DNA from: Hormiphora californensis
Taxonomy: Eukaryota; Ctenophora; Tentaculata; Cydippida; Pleurobrachiidae
Length of the DNA: 64,000 nt
Direction: 5' to 3'
NCBI GenBank assembly: GCA_020137815.1
Contig: CM035352.1
Location: 5,997,159 to 6,061,158, forward strand
How positions within the stretch are numbered: the stretch's first letter is position 1; each line of letters opens with the position of its first letter. Below the pieces are notes generated by a model, which had not been told where the DNA came from, did no database searches, and saw only the letters and a program-made list of their open reading frames with translations. The position numbers and the translations under genes are program-made. Positions 12,882-27,200 of this stretch are shown piece by piece.

Positions 12882-13647
12882 CTGCATTGTTCACCAAAGT
12901 TGAATTGATGTGAGAGTCACCTGCATCTGGTTTTTTTAAAGTACTGTCTAGTTAGTAGTTTCAGTAGACACCTGCCGTCAACTAACACCATACGTCGCTC
13001 GCAATAAGGCTGCAAGTAATACCTATAAACACGCCACACGGATATCCGGGATAATGTTGAAAGTGAATACCTGAAGTAGGAATATTCTGAGTTATATGAG
13101 TGTTTTATTATTCCATTTAATATTGAGACACTGATTATCAGGGTTATGTAATCGTATTGTCTGAAATATCCCTAGACTCTATTCTAAGCGGCATTATATG
13201 ATGTCAGTTGACCGGCCGGTATACCCGAAAGTCTATAGCCTTTCGGGTCGTTATTTTAATGGCGATAAAGTGATCTATTCTTCGAACTGTTGAAAGTTAG
13301 GTCATAGATTTAGAGATGTATAATTATCGTGTATGAACTATTGATAATGATTCATGCCTCACTTCTGCAGTACGTAGTAGTGGTTTGGGTATTGTTTTCA
13401 CACATCTTGCACCTCTCACTCACTTTAATTAGAGCATGATCAACCCAATTTACTGATTGAGATGTGAGCACTAGTACCCATATATATGTCCAATTAATGA
13501 ATCCTCGCTGCTTCTCCTGGGTTAATGGACTTGATGTTCAGTAGTCACGCTATTACACCGCCTCAACCCAGAATGATGAGGGAAGGCTTGATCAGATCCA
13601 TGAATAAACAGACAACTCCACCAGACCCTGCAGAGAGAGAGAGAGAG

Positions 13648-13742
<95 letters not shown>

Positions 13743-13967
13743 TGAGGGTTTCACCTCTGAGAGAGACTGAGAATTATTTGCATTTAAACATATCATTAAC
13801 GTATTCTCACGTTGAGGTCAGAGAACGGTTTTTGAATCTTTTGAATATTAACTGAACAGACATGGCCACTATATAAGCCAAGATACTACCGCCCCCTCAT
13901 TCTCTCTGACTTGGTTTATTTGTACGGTTGTGTCCTGTCCGATCTTTTTAAAATCTTCTTCAGCTTT
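12882..13967. other. Intergenic with (GA)n array
   Basis: No gene is recognised. A nearly pure (GA)n tract occupies 13633-13738. A small hairpin (ACCCGAAA...TTTCGGGT) lies near 13223-13248. Confidence 0.6.
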
Positions 13968-14082
13968 CCCCGATATAGAAAATCAGGGTATTTGACCCCA
14001 ATATAATACCGGGTACCCCGATTTACCGGGCAAAACCCTTTCCCCCGAGCATCTCGGTAAATCGGAGTCCGACTGTAGTGTA
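13968..14082. mobile_element. Fragment of pogo-like MITE
   Basis: The sequence ends in CGGAGTCCGACTGTAG and contains 'CCCCGATTTACCGGGCAAAA'. Both match the element at 33429-33600 in inverted orientation. The outer end on the left is missing, so it is a degraded copy. Confidence 0.7.
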
Positions 14083-14239
14083 ATTGGGTTTTTAAGAAAA
14101 GTTGGCCATGTCTGAAATGATATTGGTTTGCTCCTGGCACTTTTCGCCTACATCGGCTGATATTTGTACAGGGGTGTACCCTCAACAATTTACACACAGA
14201 ATGTGACGTCACTTGTTTGCATAACTTGTTGCAGTTCCG

Positions 14240-14640
14240 CCTTGGCAGATGGTACGACCTATTCGGGGTGTGGTACCGGTGAGGTATGATGGTACGATCC
14301 CCTCCTATATAATAACTGGGGTGTGGTACCGGTGAGGTATGATGGTACGATCCCCTCCTATAACTGGGGTGTGGTACCGGTGAGGTATGATGGTACGACC
14401 CCCTCCTATAACTGGGGTGTGGTACCGGGGCAAGGAATGTGGGTCAAGATGTTGGTGAGAGATGGGTGATCATGATGGTGGGAGTTATGCAATGTGAAGG
14501 AGAGAGTCGGTCATTCTTTTGGATTATTTAGTAGACTTGGCTTGTTATGTTTTAGCCCATGGTGGGTGAGAGCTTGGCAGGTACGGTGGTACGACCCAAT
14601 CCTATTCGGGGTGTGGTACCAGTGAGGGATGTGGGTACAC
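14240..14640. repeat. Minisatellite, ~55-65-bp unit
   Basis: The motif GGGGTGTGGTACCGGTGAGG recurs near 14257, 14319, 14366 and 14412, with a diverged copy at about 14607, each followed by 'ATGGTACGA(T/C)CCCCTCCTAT'. Units vary in length because of short insertions. No coding function is seen. Confidence 0.8.
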
Positions 14641-15087
14641 GGCGTGCCCCAGGGTAGTGGTGCAAATCTTGCACCCAGAGGCACAGTCAATCGAGAGCTG
14701 GCTAGATCCAATTTATATATTGTCTGTCTGGCGGCTCCAGACCCTGTTTTGATTTTCAAAAGTACTCTCAGATAGGGTCGGCGCCGTCAAATAGGATCGT
14801 CACGACATTTCCTTAAGATATCTTGAATCGCTTCATATTGGTCCGTATTCTTAACTTTTGAAGTTGCCTCTTTCTTGGCGAATCATACACCATTCGAATC
14901 ATATATTGCAGTAATTGAACAATCATTTTTTATCTAAACACAATACACTAACGATAATTTCACATTAGGTATTGGTTGTTGGTTTCTAGAATCGGAATTC
15001 CAAGCAGAATTATGTCGTATAGCCTGAGGATCTTGGACACGTGTGGTTTAAATTATCCTCTATGTCTCGACTAGCTCTCTCTATCTT

Positions 15088-15158
<71 letters not shown>

Positions 15159-16261
15159 CCACTCTCTCGCTCTCTCTTGCTCTCCATCTCTCCAAATCCC
15201 TCAATTTCCCTCAATTTTTGTCCGTCTAATTATGTAATCGTTGGTTGTCCACCACCGCAGAAATTGTATCCCCTGCCGCGTGCAGGGGTGCTATAGAAAG
15301 TTGCTTGTGCCGCTGACCCTGAGGGCTATAATTGAGATCAACCGCAGAAATAAGAAAAGAACGGGGTGAAAGAGAGAGAGAGGAAAGAAAAGGAGAGATG
15401 GGAAAGGGAAAAAAAGAAACAAAAGAGAGAAGAGAAGAGAGAAAGGGGGATGGGAATATGGGAGTAGGGAAAATAGAAAGGGGGAAATTTGCACCAACCC
15501 CCGGGGAAAACCCCGGGCCCTTTTGGGGGAAAGGGGTTGGAAATAAAGGTTTTGGGGGAAAGAAAAAAAGACCGAGATAACTATCTCTTCCTCTTCTCTC
15601 TTTTTCTTTCTTCCCTTTTTCCCCCTCCCTCTCTTTCTCTCCTTCTTTTCCTCCCCCTCTCTCTCTCTCTTTTCCCCTCTCTCCTCTCTCCCCCTCGCCC
15701 CTCTCCTCCCCCCTTTCCCCCCTTCTCCTCTCCCCTTTCCTCTCCATTTCCCCCCTCTTTTCCCCGGTTTCTCTCTCTCCCTTCCCCTCTCTCTCTCTCC
15801 TCCTCTCTCTCTCTCTCCTCTCTCTCCCGCTCCTCCCCCTCATCGCCTCTCCCCTCTCCTCCCCCTTTTTTTTTTTTTTTTTTTTTGGGGGGGGGAAGGA
15901 GACAAAACACCGGGCGGGGGTTTTTAAGGGCCTGCCTGCACCACTTTTGAATAAACTCGGTCTCGTGAAAAATGTTGTTAAAGCCTTCTCCGGAATTTTA
16001 TCTTTCTCTGACCCCTTTCTCTCTCTCAAAATCTCCCTTCATCCTCTCTTGCCCAAGATCTCTCACACTCTGACTTGTTTTATCTGTGATCGGGGCCCGG
16101 GGGCCAAATCGGCTCTTGCTACACCGCGGGGTTGGTTCACTGCAGCGAGATGGGGAAGAAACGGTTCCCATCTGGGCGTCCAAAAAATCTTACTCACGCT
16201 TTTCTGCTTAAAAAAAAAGCAAAAAAGGCTCTCTCTCTTTTTCTTTTCCCCTTTCCCCCTT

Positions 16262-16334
<73 letters not shown>

Positions 16335-16633
16335 TTCTTTGTAGAAAAAAAGAAACGCGGCGAGATGTTTTTTGTCAAGAAATCCCTCCCAGTTTGGCTA
16401 AATTAAAAAGATGCCTCTTCTAATGCTGAGTCAATAACAAAGAGAAAAAGATGGTGAGTGACACAGAGAAAGGGATAGCGTGAGGCAGAGAAAAGAGAAC
16501 AGAGAAAGAGGATCCCAGGCTGACGTAGATTGATGGGCAAGTTGTTTTTCAATAGCTACTCTCCCACACGCGCCAACATTTACTTGACAATATACTCTGG
16601 AGCAATGTATTTTAAATAATAAAGGATGGTTAA
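14641..16633. other. Low-complexity purine/pyrimidine region
   Basis: (CT)n tracts lie at 15089-15178 and 16262-16332. From 15350 to 15885 one strand is almost pure purine then pure pyrimidine, with a poly-T/poly-G junction at 15866-15896. Long open frames here, including a 267-codon one, consist of RE/GE/SL/PF repeats and are artefacts of composition. No gene is seen. Confidence 0.75.
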
Positions 16634-18872
16634 CCCTTTGACGGCGACAGAGCATATATGCTACAGTCTATTCTAGGCGGCCTGGAAGTCCTTATGTTTT
16701 ATCTAGGTGGCCCATATTTTGTCACAAGCTAGTTTTAGGGATTATGAACCTAAAACCACGTCCAGATCAGCTCAGAAAATCAAGAAAAATTTTTTATAGC
16801 CCTTCTAAGGGGGCTAATTTCGGCCTTTTTTTAAAAACATTTCTCATTTTTTTTGTTTTTTGGGGGCACAACTAATCCTTTGAAGGAATAAAAGTGCTCG
16901 ACATAACCGACCGAATGCAAAAAGCCGCATCAAAAAATATTGAAAATTGAATGAGTTATTAACATTTAAGGCGCCGTATCATATATGATACTATCGCCCG
17001 TAAGGGAATTCTAGTAACAAATCTAAATTGTACAAGTTAGTGGGTGCTATGGCATAAATTTATGCTTTCATGTGGTATGTAGCTACAAAATTCTACAATC
17101 GTGAACGGTTTTTAACCAGGAAAAGAGCCCAAATTTGAGATTTGTATCATATATGATACTATCGTCCTAAGGGTAAATTCTCCTAAAACATACATAATTC
17201 GGGCTAGAAAAGGAGCTAAGAGACAAATGGGGGCACTAAAATGTGTAGACTCATCGCATTAGTGGGGGTAGAGCACATATTTAGGTCGCTATCTGGATCC
17301 CTAATTGAGATAATTGGATAATTAGCTAATTATCTGTCCCGCGCGTGCTAATTATTCATGAAACTTTGCTCTGGGAAGGAGTTATGAGACAAAAGGGGGC
17401 ACTAAAATGTGTAGAATCATTACATTAGTGGGGGTAGAGCACATATTTAGGTCGCTATCTGGATCCATAATTGAGATAATTGGATAATTAGCTAATTAGT
17501 TGCCCTAGAGCGCTAATAAATGAGACTAGGCGGAGTATACAAGACAAGTGAGGGCACTAAAATGTGTAAAATCATCGCCTTAGCGGGGGTAGAGCACATA
17601 TCTGAGTTTCTATTCCCACTCCTAAAAGAGATAATTGGATAATTAGCTAATTGACGGTTGCACACCGTCCACTTTTCACCAAATCCCGTGGTTTCTAGGT
17701 AATCCTGAGCTCTTTTGCTCAATCTAATGATCTTCTGACAACGTTTTTGACTCGTTTTACACAATAGTAAAGCACTCGATACAACCCTAGACACTGCCTT
17801 AAGCTCTTTAGAACCCTCTTGCTCCATCCTAGACCTCTCATACATCCAAGATCCAACTACAATCCTATAGAATTTTTATATCCTATTGCTCCTACAACAC
17901 GTTCAACCTCTAATGTACTACAGTTTCCCATATTTATTGTTTGGACACACGGTTATAGGGGTTTAGGGATATTAGGGGATGTCAGAAGATCCTTAGATTG
18001 AGCAAAAGAGCTCAGGATTACCTAGAAACCACGGGATTTGGTGAAAAGTGGACGGTGTGCAACCGTCAATTAGCTAATTATCCAATTATCTCTTTTAGGA
18101 GTTGGAATAGAAACTCAGCTATGTGCTCTACCTCCACTAAGGCGATGATTTTACACATTTTAGTGCCCCTACTTGTCTTGGATACCCCGCAAAGTCTCAT
18201 TTATTAGCGCTCCAGGGCAACTAATTAGCTAATTATCCAATTATCTCAATTATGGATCCAGATAGCGACCTAAATATGTGCTCTACCCCCACTAATGTAA
18301 TGATTCTACACATTTTAGTGCCCCCTTTTGTCTCATAACTCCTTCCCAGAGCAAAGTTTCATGAATAATTAGCACGCGCGGGACAGATAATTAGCTAATT
18401 GTCCAATTATCTCAATTAGGGATCCAGATAGCGACCTAAATATGTGCTCTACCCCCACTAATGCGATGATTCTACACATTTTATTGCCCCCATTTGTCTC
18501 TTAGCTCCTTTTCTAGCCCGAATTATGTATGTTTTAGGAGAATTTACCCTTAGGACGATAGTATCATATATGATACAAATCTCAAATTTGGGTTCTTTTC
18601 CTGGTAAAAACCGTTCACGATTGTAGAACTTGTAGCTAAAAACCTCATGAAAGCATGAATTTATGCCATAACACCCACTAACTTGTACAATTTAGATTTG
18701 TTACTAGAATTCCCTTACGGACGATAGTATCATATATGCTACAGTGGGCCCAGCAAAAACTACATGTCGAAATTACAAATTTCCTTTTCGAGGCGTTTTG
18801 TGTTGATAATATCTACTTATATACGAAAAATTAGACAATTCTATCGAGCCAATCCTTCTCGCCGTCAAAGGG
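16634..18872. mobile_element. PiggyBac-like foldback element, TTAA target
   Basis: The element starts CCCTTTGACGGCGA and ends with its inverse TCGCCGTCAAAGGG, flanked by TTAA at 16630-16633 and 18873-18876. TTAA targeting and CCCTTTG-type ends are characteristic of the piggyBac superfamily. Inside, about 16970-17850 is repeated inverted at about 17890-18740, so nearly the whole 2.2 kb is one palindrome. Each arm holds three tandem ~160-bp units (starts near 17231, 17397 and 17552) with 'GGCACTAAAATGTGTAGA' and 'TTAGTGGGGGTAGAGCACA'. There is no transposase, so it is non-autonomous. Confidence 0.85.
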
Positions 18873-18876
18873 TTAA

Positions 18877-20200
18877 TGGGATGCAAGCTTGCAAACTGTG
18901 TTTTATTACTTTTTACCATCCCTCCATTATAACACTGCTACCCTTTCTCTTATTTGAATCAAACAAACGTTCCAATTTCAAGGTGAATAAACATCTAAGT
19001 TATTCTTATGGTAAAATTAGAAAGTAAAGGGTTTACTAAATGAATTAAACCAACAAACTCGAATAATTATTTTATCAATTAATGACAAATAGCCAAGCAA
19101 TGGTTAATGGATAGCATGATTTCACTTTGTATCCTAATCCCTTTATGCAAACGTGAAATTCATGAATTCAGTAGTGTGTTCTCGGGGTTAGTACAAATTC
19201 ATGTATTCAGTTAGGCTTGCTAAATTCATGAATTCTGCAATAAGTGGGCAGTACATGAATGATTGAATAAGTCTCCCATCTCACTTCTCAATGTGTTGTG
19301 TTACAATTAGTTTTACTTGTTCCCCCGCAGGAGAGAGATCGAAGAATCAAACTTGTGTTTTCAATTCCTCCTAGCTGGGTCAGATCTAATTGGTAGTTGT
19401 AATGAGAGATCATAGAGATGTTGTTCGCAGACAGTGCAAACCTTGCTAAACAAGTCGGTGGTGGATTATCTGAAATTCTTCATGTTTCAGCTTTATGTTT
19501 GTCAGTTTCATGTCCTAAATAAGTTCGTAGAAGGTCTTAGATCCTGTGGATAACATACTAGGTCCACGGACTAATCACGATGTCCGGCCTCAAACCGTAA
19601 TGATCAGCCCCAGACATATATCGATCGGTAGGAGATTTCAACAATTTGGCAGGCTAGAATTGTTCCGATTCCTTTAATTTGTTTATTTTAACGCTTGACA
19701 CGCTTGAAATTTCACTGTCTAAGTGAATTGTAACAGTTAATCCCAGTTCACTTCTACCCCGTACTGGCAGCTATAAACATGGTCTGTCTATAATAATCGA
19801 CCCAATTATACGACCCCACTACCCCCCCCCCCTCATTCAGTATGATACGGTATTCCTGGAAACACGGTGTCAAGAGACTCGTGGTACCTTTCTGTTGATG
19901 TAACGGGCCAGTAATTAGACCATGACGGCCCCCAATTGTGTACCCGGTATTGGAAGAAAGGGAAAATTATAACCAAAATCACTAGTATATGACGAAATCA
20001 GGAACTGGGTGTGCTTCTGTTGGTTGCATGCCGACAATACCTCATTTCTGGGGTGGTGTTATTGTACATGTTTACAAGGCCCTGGATTAAAGTGCAGGTC
20101 CCATTTCCACACCTCCAATGATTATGTTTTCACCTTCCTAATCAGCACAGCCCCAATTTTAGTGGATCACCTCCCATTGCAGCAGGGATGAAGAAGAGAG
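18877..20200. other. Intergenic upstream of POU gene
   Basis: No gene or mobile element is recognised. Base composition is AT-rich until about 20150. Regulatory DNA for the POU gene may lie here but cannot be identified beyond the core promoter. Confidence 0.4.
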
Positions 20201-20257
20201 AGAGGGGAGGGAGAGCCGCGCTCTCTCTCCCTCCTAGCAGCACAAGCTATCTGCTGC

Positions 20258-20416
20258 ATGCTGATTGGTGGGTGGTCACGTGACGTCACAACGCCCCACC
20301 AATCACAGAACAGCTACATAGAGGGGAGGGCGGCGCGAGACCCTTCTAGCTCCTCTCTCTCCCTCCCCAGCTCCACAGTTTATATATTCATAAGTTTGTT
20401 CTCTCTCTACTACACC
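20258..20416 (+). promoter_or_regulatory. Core promoter of the POU gene
   Basis: Within 160 bp of the start codon are an inverted CCAAT box (GATTGG, about 20263), overlapping CACGTG and TGACGTCA motifs (about 20277-20288), a forward CCAATCA (about 20299) and an AT-rich TTTATATATTCATAAG (20379-20394) about 30 bp before the ATG. Residues 20383-20391 (TATATTCAT) exactly fit the Pit-1 site consensus WWTATNCAT. Factor binding is inference. Confidence 0.6.
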
Positions 20417-21436
20417 ATGAATACGATGATGAGCCCCCTGCAACCATCGCACCACCACCACCACCTACTACCGGCTATGGTGAAACCAGATCCCGGTGGC
20501 CTCCCTGGTACCAAGATGCACTCCATGGTTCACGACTACTTCCCACACTACTTCTCTACATCCTCCTCGTCACCATTCTCCCCCATGGTGTCCTTCCACC
20601 AGCCTGTATCTGGTGGTGTTCCAGTGTCATCTGCTGCCAGCCACTTTATAGGCAGGAGTTGTATCACTGCCCAGCCCCAGGATCTCGCCCAGCTCCACAC
20701 CCTCCACTCAGCCTCCCACCATCTAAACCAACCGTTCCCGAGTCATGCCATGGCACGGCACCAGGACCACCAGCCCCTGCCACCCCATCACCATCTCCAG
20801 CACGTCCTCTCCTCGCCACCCCGGGAGGAACAGAAGCCTCTCCTAGCTGGTCTCTTGGACTCCCCACCCGACATGTCAAACCCACCCGAACTGAGGACAT
20901 TGGAGGAGTTCGCTAATGAGTTCAAGATAAGGAGAATCAAACTGGGATACACCCAGACTAATGTTGGTGGTGCCCTGGCCTCCGTTCATGGAACTGACTT
21001 CAGTCAAACCACAATTTGCCGCTTCGAGAACCTCCAACTAAGCTTTAAAAACGCCTGCAAGCTGATGCCCATTCTCAAGAAATGGCTGGAGGAAACAGAG
21101 AAATCGGGTCGACATGGACAAGAGATCTCACCAACAGAGCGGAAGAGGAAACGAAGAACTACCATTGGCATCACAGCTAAAGACAACCTGGAGCAACACT
21201 TCGAACGGCAGAGCAAGCCGTCATCCCAGGAAATCCAAGCTATTGCAAAGAGTCTAGGTCTTGAGAAGGAGGTTGTACGAGTTTGGTTTTGCAACAGAAG
21301 ACAACGGGAAAAGAGGGTTAAAACGTCCCTCTCGATCAGTCAAGAAGGATTTGGGTTTACCTCTCAGCATCTCCAACAGTTTCCTCACCACCATCCCCAC
21401 CTATCACACGGCCTTCTGATTGGAAAGTTGGAGTGA
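20417..21436 (+). CDS. POU class I (Pit-1-type) homeodomain factor
   Basis: This is a 339-aa nuclear transcription factor in a single exon. The N-terminal third is rich in His, Ser and Pro (HHHHH at 12-16; PHHHLQH at about 123-129). The POU-specific domain spans about 157-231, with the class I signature '[19 protein letters not shown]' and '[20 protein letters not shown]'. A short basic linker leads to the homeodomain at about 242-301 (KRKRRTTI ... [12 protein letters not shown]), with Cys at position 50 of the homeodomain as in all POU proteins. The sequence sits closest to POU1F1/Pit-1. The open frame extends 53 codons upstream but only from non-ATG codons through promoter motifs, so ATG 20417 is chosen. 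It is intronless, unlike vertebrate POU1F1. It probably binds octamer or Pit-1 sites; its target genes are unknown. Confidence 0.95.
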   Translation: MNTMMSPLQPSHHHHHLLPAMVKPDPGGLPGTKMHSMVHDYFPHYFSTSSSSPFSPMVSFHQPVSGGVPVSSAASHFIGRSCITAQPQDLAQLHTLHSASHHLNQPFPSHAMARHQDHQPLPPHHHLQHVLSSPPREEQKPLLAGLLDSPPDMSNPPELRTLEEFANEFKIRRIKLGYTQTNVGGALASVHGTDFSQTTICRFENLQLSFKNACKLMPILKKWLEETEKSGRHGQEISPTERKRKRRTTIGITAKDNLEQHFERQSKPSSQEIQAIAKSLGLEKEVVRVWFCNRRQREKRVKTSLSISQEGFGFTSQHLQQFPHHHPHLSHGLLIGKLE

Positions 21437-23710
<2,274 letters not shown>

Positions 23711-23903
23711 TATGAACGTTTGTTAGCCTATCGCGTTATAGGTTTAAATCACCTCCCCCTCACCCTCGGCTGGCGCCTCGGGATCGGCGTCGGGATTTAA
23801 ACCAGTTTAATCGCCCTGCCGGGCGATTAAACTCCAGTTGGCTGTCCCCAGCTCGCGCTGGGAACAGCCAACTTCATAACGCGCCAGTCTACAAACGTTC
23901 ATA
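23711..23903. mobile_element. 193-bp nested multi-hairpin element
   Basis: The outer inverted ends are TATGAACGTTTGT (23711-23723) and ACAAACGTTCATA (23891-23903). A second inner pair is CGCGTTAT/ATAACGCG. Enclosed are three successive hairpins: GGTTTAAATC/GATTTAAACC (23741-23803), GTTTAATCGCCC/GGGCGATTAAAC (23805-23832) and AGTTGGCTGT/ACAGCCAACT (23836-23873). It is GC-rich against AT-rich surroundings. It is classed as a probable miniature element because of the inverted ends; transposition is not proved. Confidence 0.65.
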
Positions 23904-24276
23904 CTTCATATATGAATTGCACAATTAAAACGGTGTAATTAAAAGAGGAACAGTTGCAGTGAAATTAGCAGCACAATGGGTAGCACATATTAGCACACAA
24001 AATGACACAATGAATCTACACAAGTTATACTCTGAGCTCTCTGGTTAATGACAATAGTGTTGTAAAACTTCACACAATCTCAAAAGTAGGACAAGCTTCT
24101 TGTTTTTCACTTCCCCTTTCTCCATCCCTCTCTCTCTCTTCCCTTGCTGTTGACTTGGGTGGACTTGTAATTATCTCGTTTCTGAATCTGAAAGTTGGCA
24201 TGAAACGTGAGGGTGGGTAATTGCTAATTAGACCCCATTCTTTTTCCTGTCAGACAGTTAGGCACCTGATCTACCT

Positions 24277-27200
24277 TCATTCAATAGTATTATCCTCTCC
24301 ACTAAGACCACCATAAATAGATCCCTTTCCCTTAATCCAAGGGCACCCTATTTCCCGAATCCCGGTCCCCTCCCCCTCCCTGATCTCCCCTCCCTGATCC
24401 CCTCCCTGATCCCCCTCCCTGATCCCATCCCTGATCCCCCCTTCCTGATCCCCCCTGATCCCCATCCCTGGTCCCATCCCTGATCCCCCCTCCCTGATCC
24501 CCTCCCTGATCCCCCTCCCTGATCCCCCCTCCCTGATCCCCCTTCCTGGTCCCATCCCTGATCCCCCCTTCCTGATCCCCCCTGATCCCCATCCCTGGTC
24601 CCATCCCTGATCCCCCCTCCCTGATCCCTGATCCCCTCCCTGATCCCCCCTGATCCCCTTCCCTGATCCCCCATCCCTGATCCCCCTCCCTGATCCCCTC
24701 CCTGATCCCCTCCCTGATCCCCCCTCCCTAAACCCTGATCCTTACCGTTAATAGCAGTACACAATTCGCAGGTGAATCTGCAGTTTGATTTCATGAAGTT
24801 ACTGGAAATGGCATCCCCACACCCAGCTTTACCGTACTGACCACACTCTCCGGGTTGAAGATCTCGGCACACTGCAAAAGGTTAGGTCTTGTTGTTTTAC
24901 TACCTATCTTTCAATCGGTCGGAATGTCGGTATGTCTGTCTGCCTTTTTTCTGTCATGTTTCTGCCAATCAGTCTGTCTTTTTTCTGTTTATACACATAT
25001 CTGTCTGTTTTTCTCTATATCTGTTTGTCTGCATCAACAAACAACGACTGAAAAACTAACCTCCCCCTGCGTTTTCTGCAATAGCAGGAGTATCGGTGTC
25101 TTTGGTGCCAGATACTGTAAACTCAGGGGTAAACATGAATCCAGATACCCCGCACACGTTCCCATGCTCACGTGTAAAGAACACGTATCCGTTCTGTCCC
25201 CAGTCAAAACCCCAACTGAGAGAGGGAGAGTGGTTATAGCGGCCCTAACTACTAGCTGTTTCCTGGCCCAATTGCTACGGTTCCATTTGAAATTGCTTAT
25301 TCTGGCTAGTTCATGTTCTGGTTGATTTCATTTCGTTGCCATGTTAACCCTGTCACCATGGCAACCATATAGTAATCATGGTAACCATTTTACAGTACCT
25401 GTTTCTAAGGATGATGTATTGTGAGGTATATCCCACAGCTACCACCCCGTGATTTACACTGGATCCACAGTCAGGTTTATAGTACACTCCAGTACCGTAC
25501 TGGAACAAATCATTCTCAGCTCTGTATTGGGAGATCACATGGGTATCATTGGTTATGTAGACACAAGATAGTCTGAACAACACAACACAGTTGCAGTCTG
25601 AACAACTAAATTCAAGACAGTCTAATTACAACTCAACTCCCAATTATACCTGAGGGCTATGGAGACAGGTCCATCTTGTAGAGCTGCTACCATCTGGTCG
25701 AATGATGGGTTCTTGGTCACTACAAAGTTGTCCATTGTAGCACCTGTCATAGCATTCCTAGTTCCAGCTGCCTTGCACGCACCATCTGAGAGAAGAGACT
25801 TTATTCAGAAACCATGTTAATGATAGTTTGGAACAATGAGGGAAGTTGTTCTAACACTCCTTTACATTTCGCGAAAAGAGGGTCGAGCTAGACAAGATGG
25901 AGACGTTTCATAGATGACGTTTTGGGTTTTTGGAGGGGAACAGAAAGGTCCTTTAGTGTATACATTGACCGTTTAAACTCCATGACGGCACCGCTCGGAA
26001 TCGTTTTCGGAGATTCCCAAATAGGGACTGAAGTTAACTACCTGGACATCAAGTTCAATCTCAATAACACGGGCTTGGACTATACTTTGTTTAGGAAGGA
26101 GACTGATGCACGCCTCTATCTGAAGACAGACAGTTTCCATCCCCAACATGTCTTCAGATCTGTTGTAATGTCCCAGATGATTCGAGTTGTTAACCGGAAT
26201 TCTAGACCCTCACCTCTGAAAAGAGATTTAGACCAACTTAAGAGGGATTTGATGAGGAGTGGTCATGAGGAAGTGCTCCTGGAGGAAATGGAGCCCTTGG
26301 CGAAACGGAGGGCGACCGGTGAGGTAAGGATGGACAAACATGGTAAGGAGGAGGGTCAGACTTTGATATTCAGCACCCTCTACTATGAGGAGGTAGATGA
26401 ACTTCGGGCCTTGGTGAGGGACTGTCAGACCAGTATCGACCTGGTGACAGGTACTAAAACCCGGGTGATCATAGCACTCAGAAAAGGCCCTACTATTGGT
26501 AGCGAAATAGTTAGGAATAGGGCTATGAGCGTAAGTGAGGACACTCTGCACCAAATGTCAGTAGCTCCTCCGAACCAAAAGTGCGGTGGCAAGGGCTGTA
26601 AGACTTGCCCACTTATGTTCGAGGATCCTAAATCAGTGACGGTTAACGGCTCTCCTACCAGATTGGACATGAGGTTAACATGCAAAGCAGCGGGGGTGAT
26701 TTATGTCGCTAAATGTACAATTTGTGAGGAATGTTACTTTGGACAGACCCACTCACCCTTCCATATCCGGATAAACGGACACCGCTCGAAATTCAAAACC
26801 ACCGGACTCGAATTTGAGCAAAGTGCTTTAGCGTACCACATGTTCCTAAAACACCGTAGCGCTAATAAGGACGATTTCACCATTAGCAATTTTAAAGTTG
26901 GTATTGTGAAGAGTGGTCGCGCAACCGATCTCGATAGATTGGAAGAGGGTTATATTGACTCGTATGGAACTAGGTTGCAGGGTCTTAATCGTATCGCGGT
27001 CGTTCGTTAATTTTTGGTCTGGGACGTCTCCCGAGTTTTTATCTTTGGCCTGTTTCATTTTTTCTATATATTTTTTTTCGCGTCGTTTTAGTTTTATCGT
27101 GTGTTTTCTAACATTTATCGTTGTAGGGATGTTACTGATGATGATTTAATATCGAAAGTGCTTTAACGCCCCCAAATCTACTGTGTGTTCCTTCGACTCC

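Noticed and set aside
15226-16029. 267-codon Arg/Glu/Lys-rich frame
   Set aside because: Composition of a purine-only strand; no conserved motif and the other strand is open as well.
24277-24728. Gly-Asp-Gln-rich 'GDQGG' repeat protein
   Set aside because: The repeat begins right after a GTAAGG donor that ends the ShKT exon in phase, so it is an intronic minisatellite.
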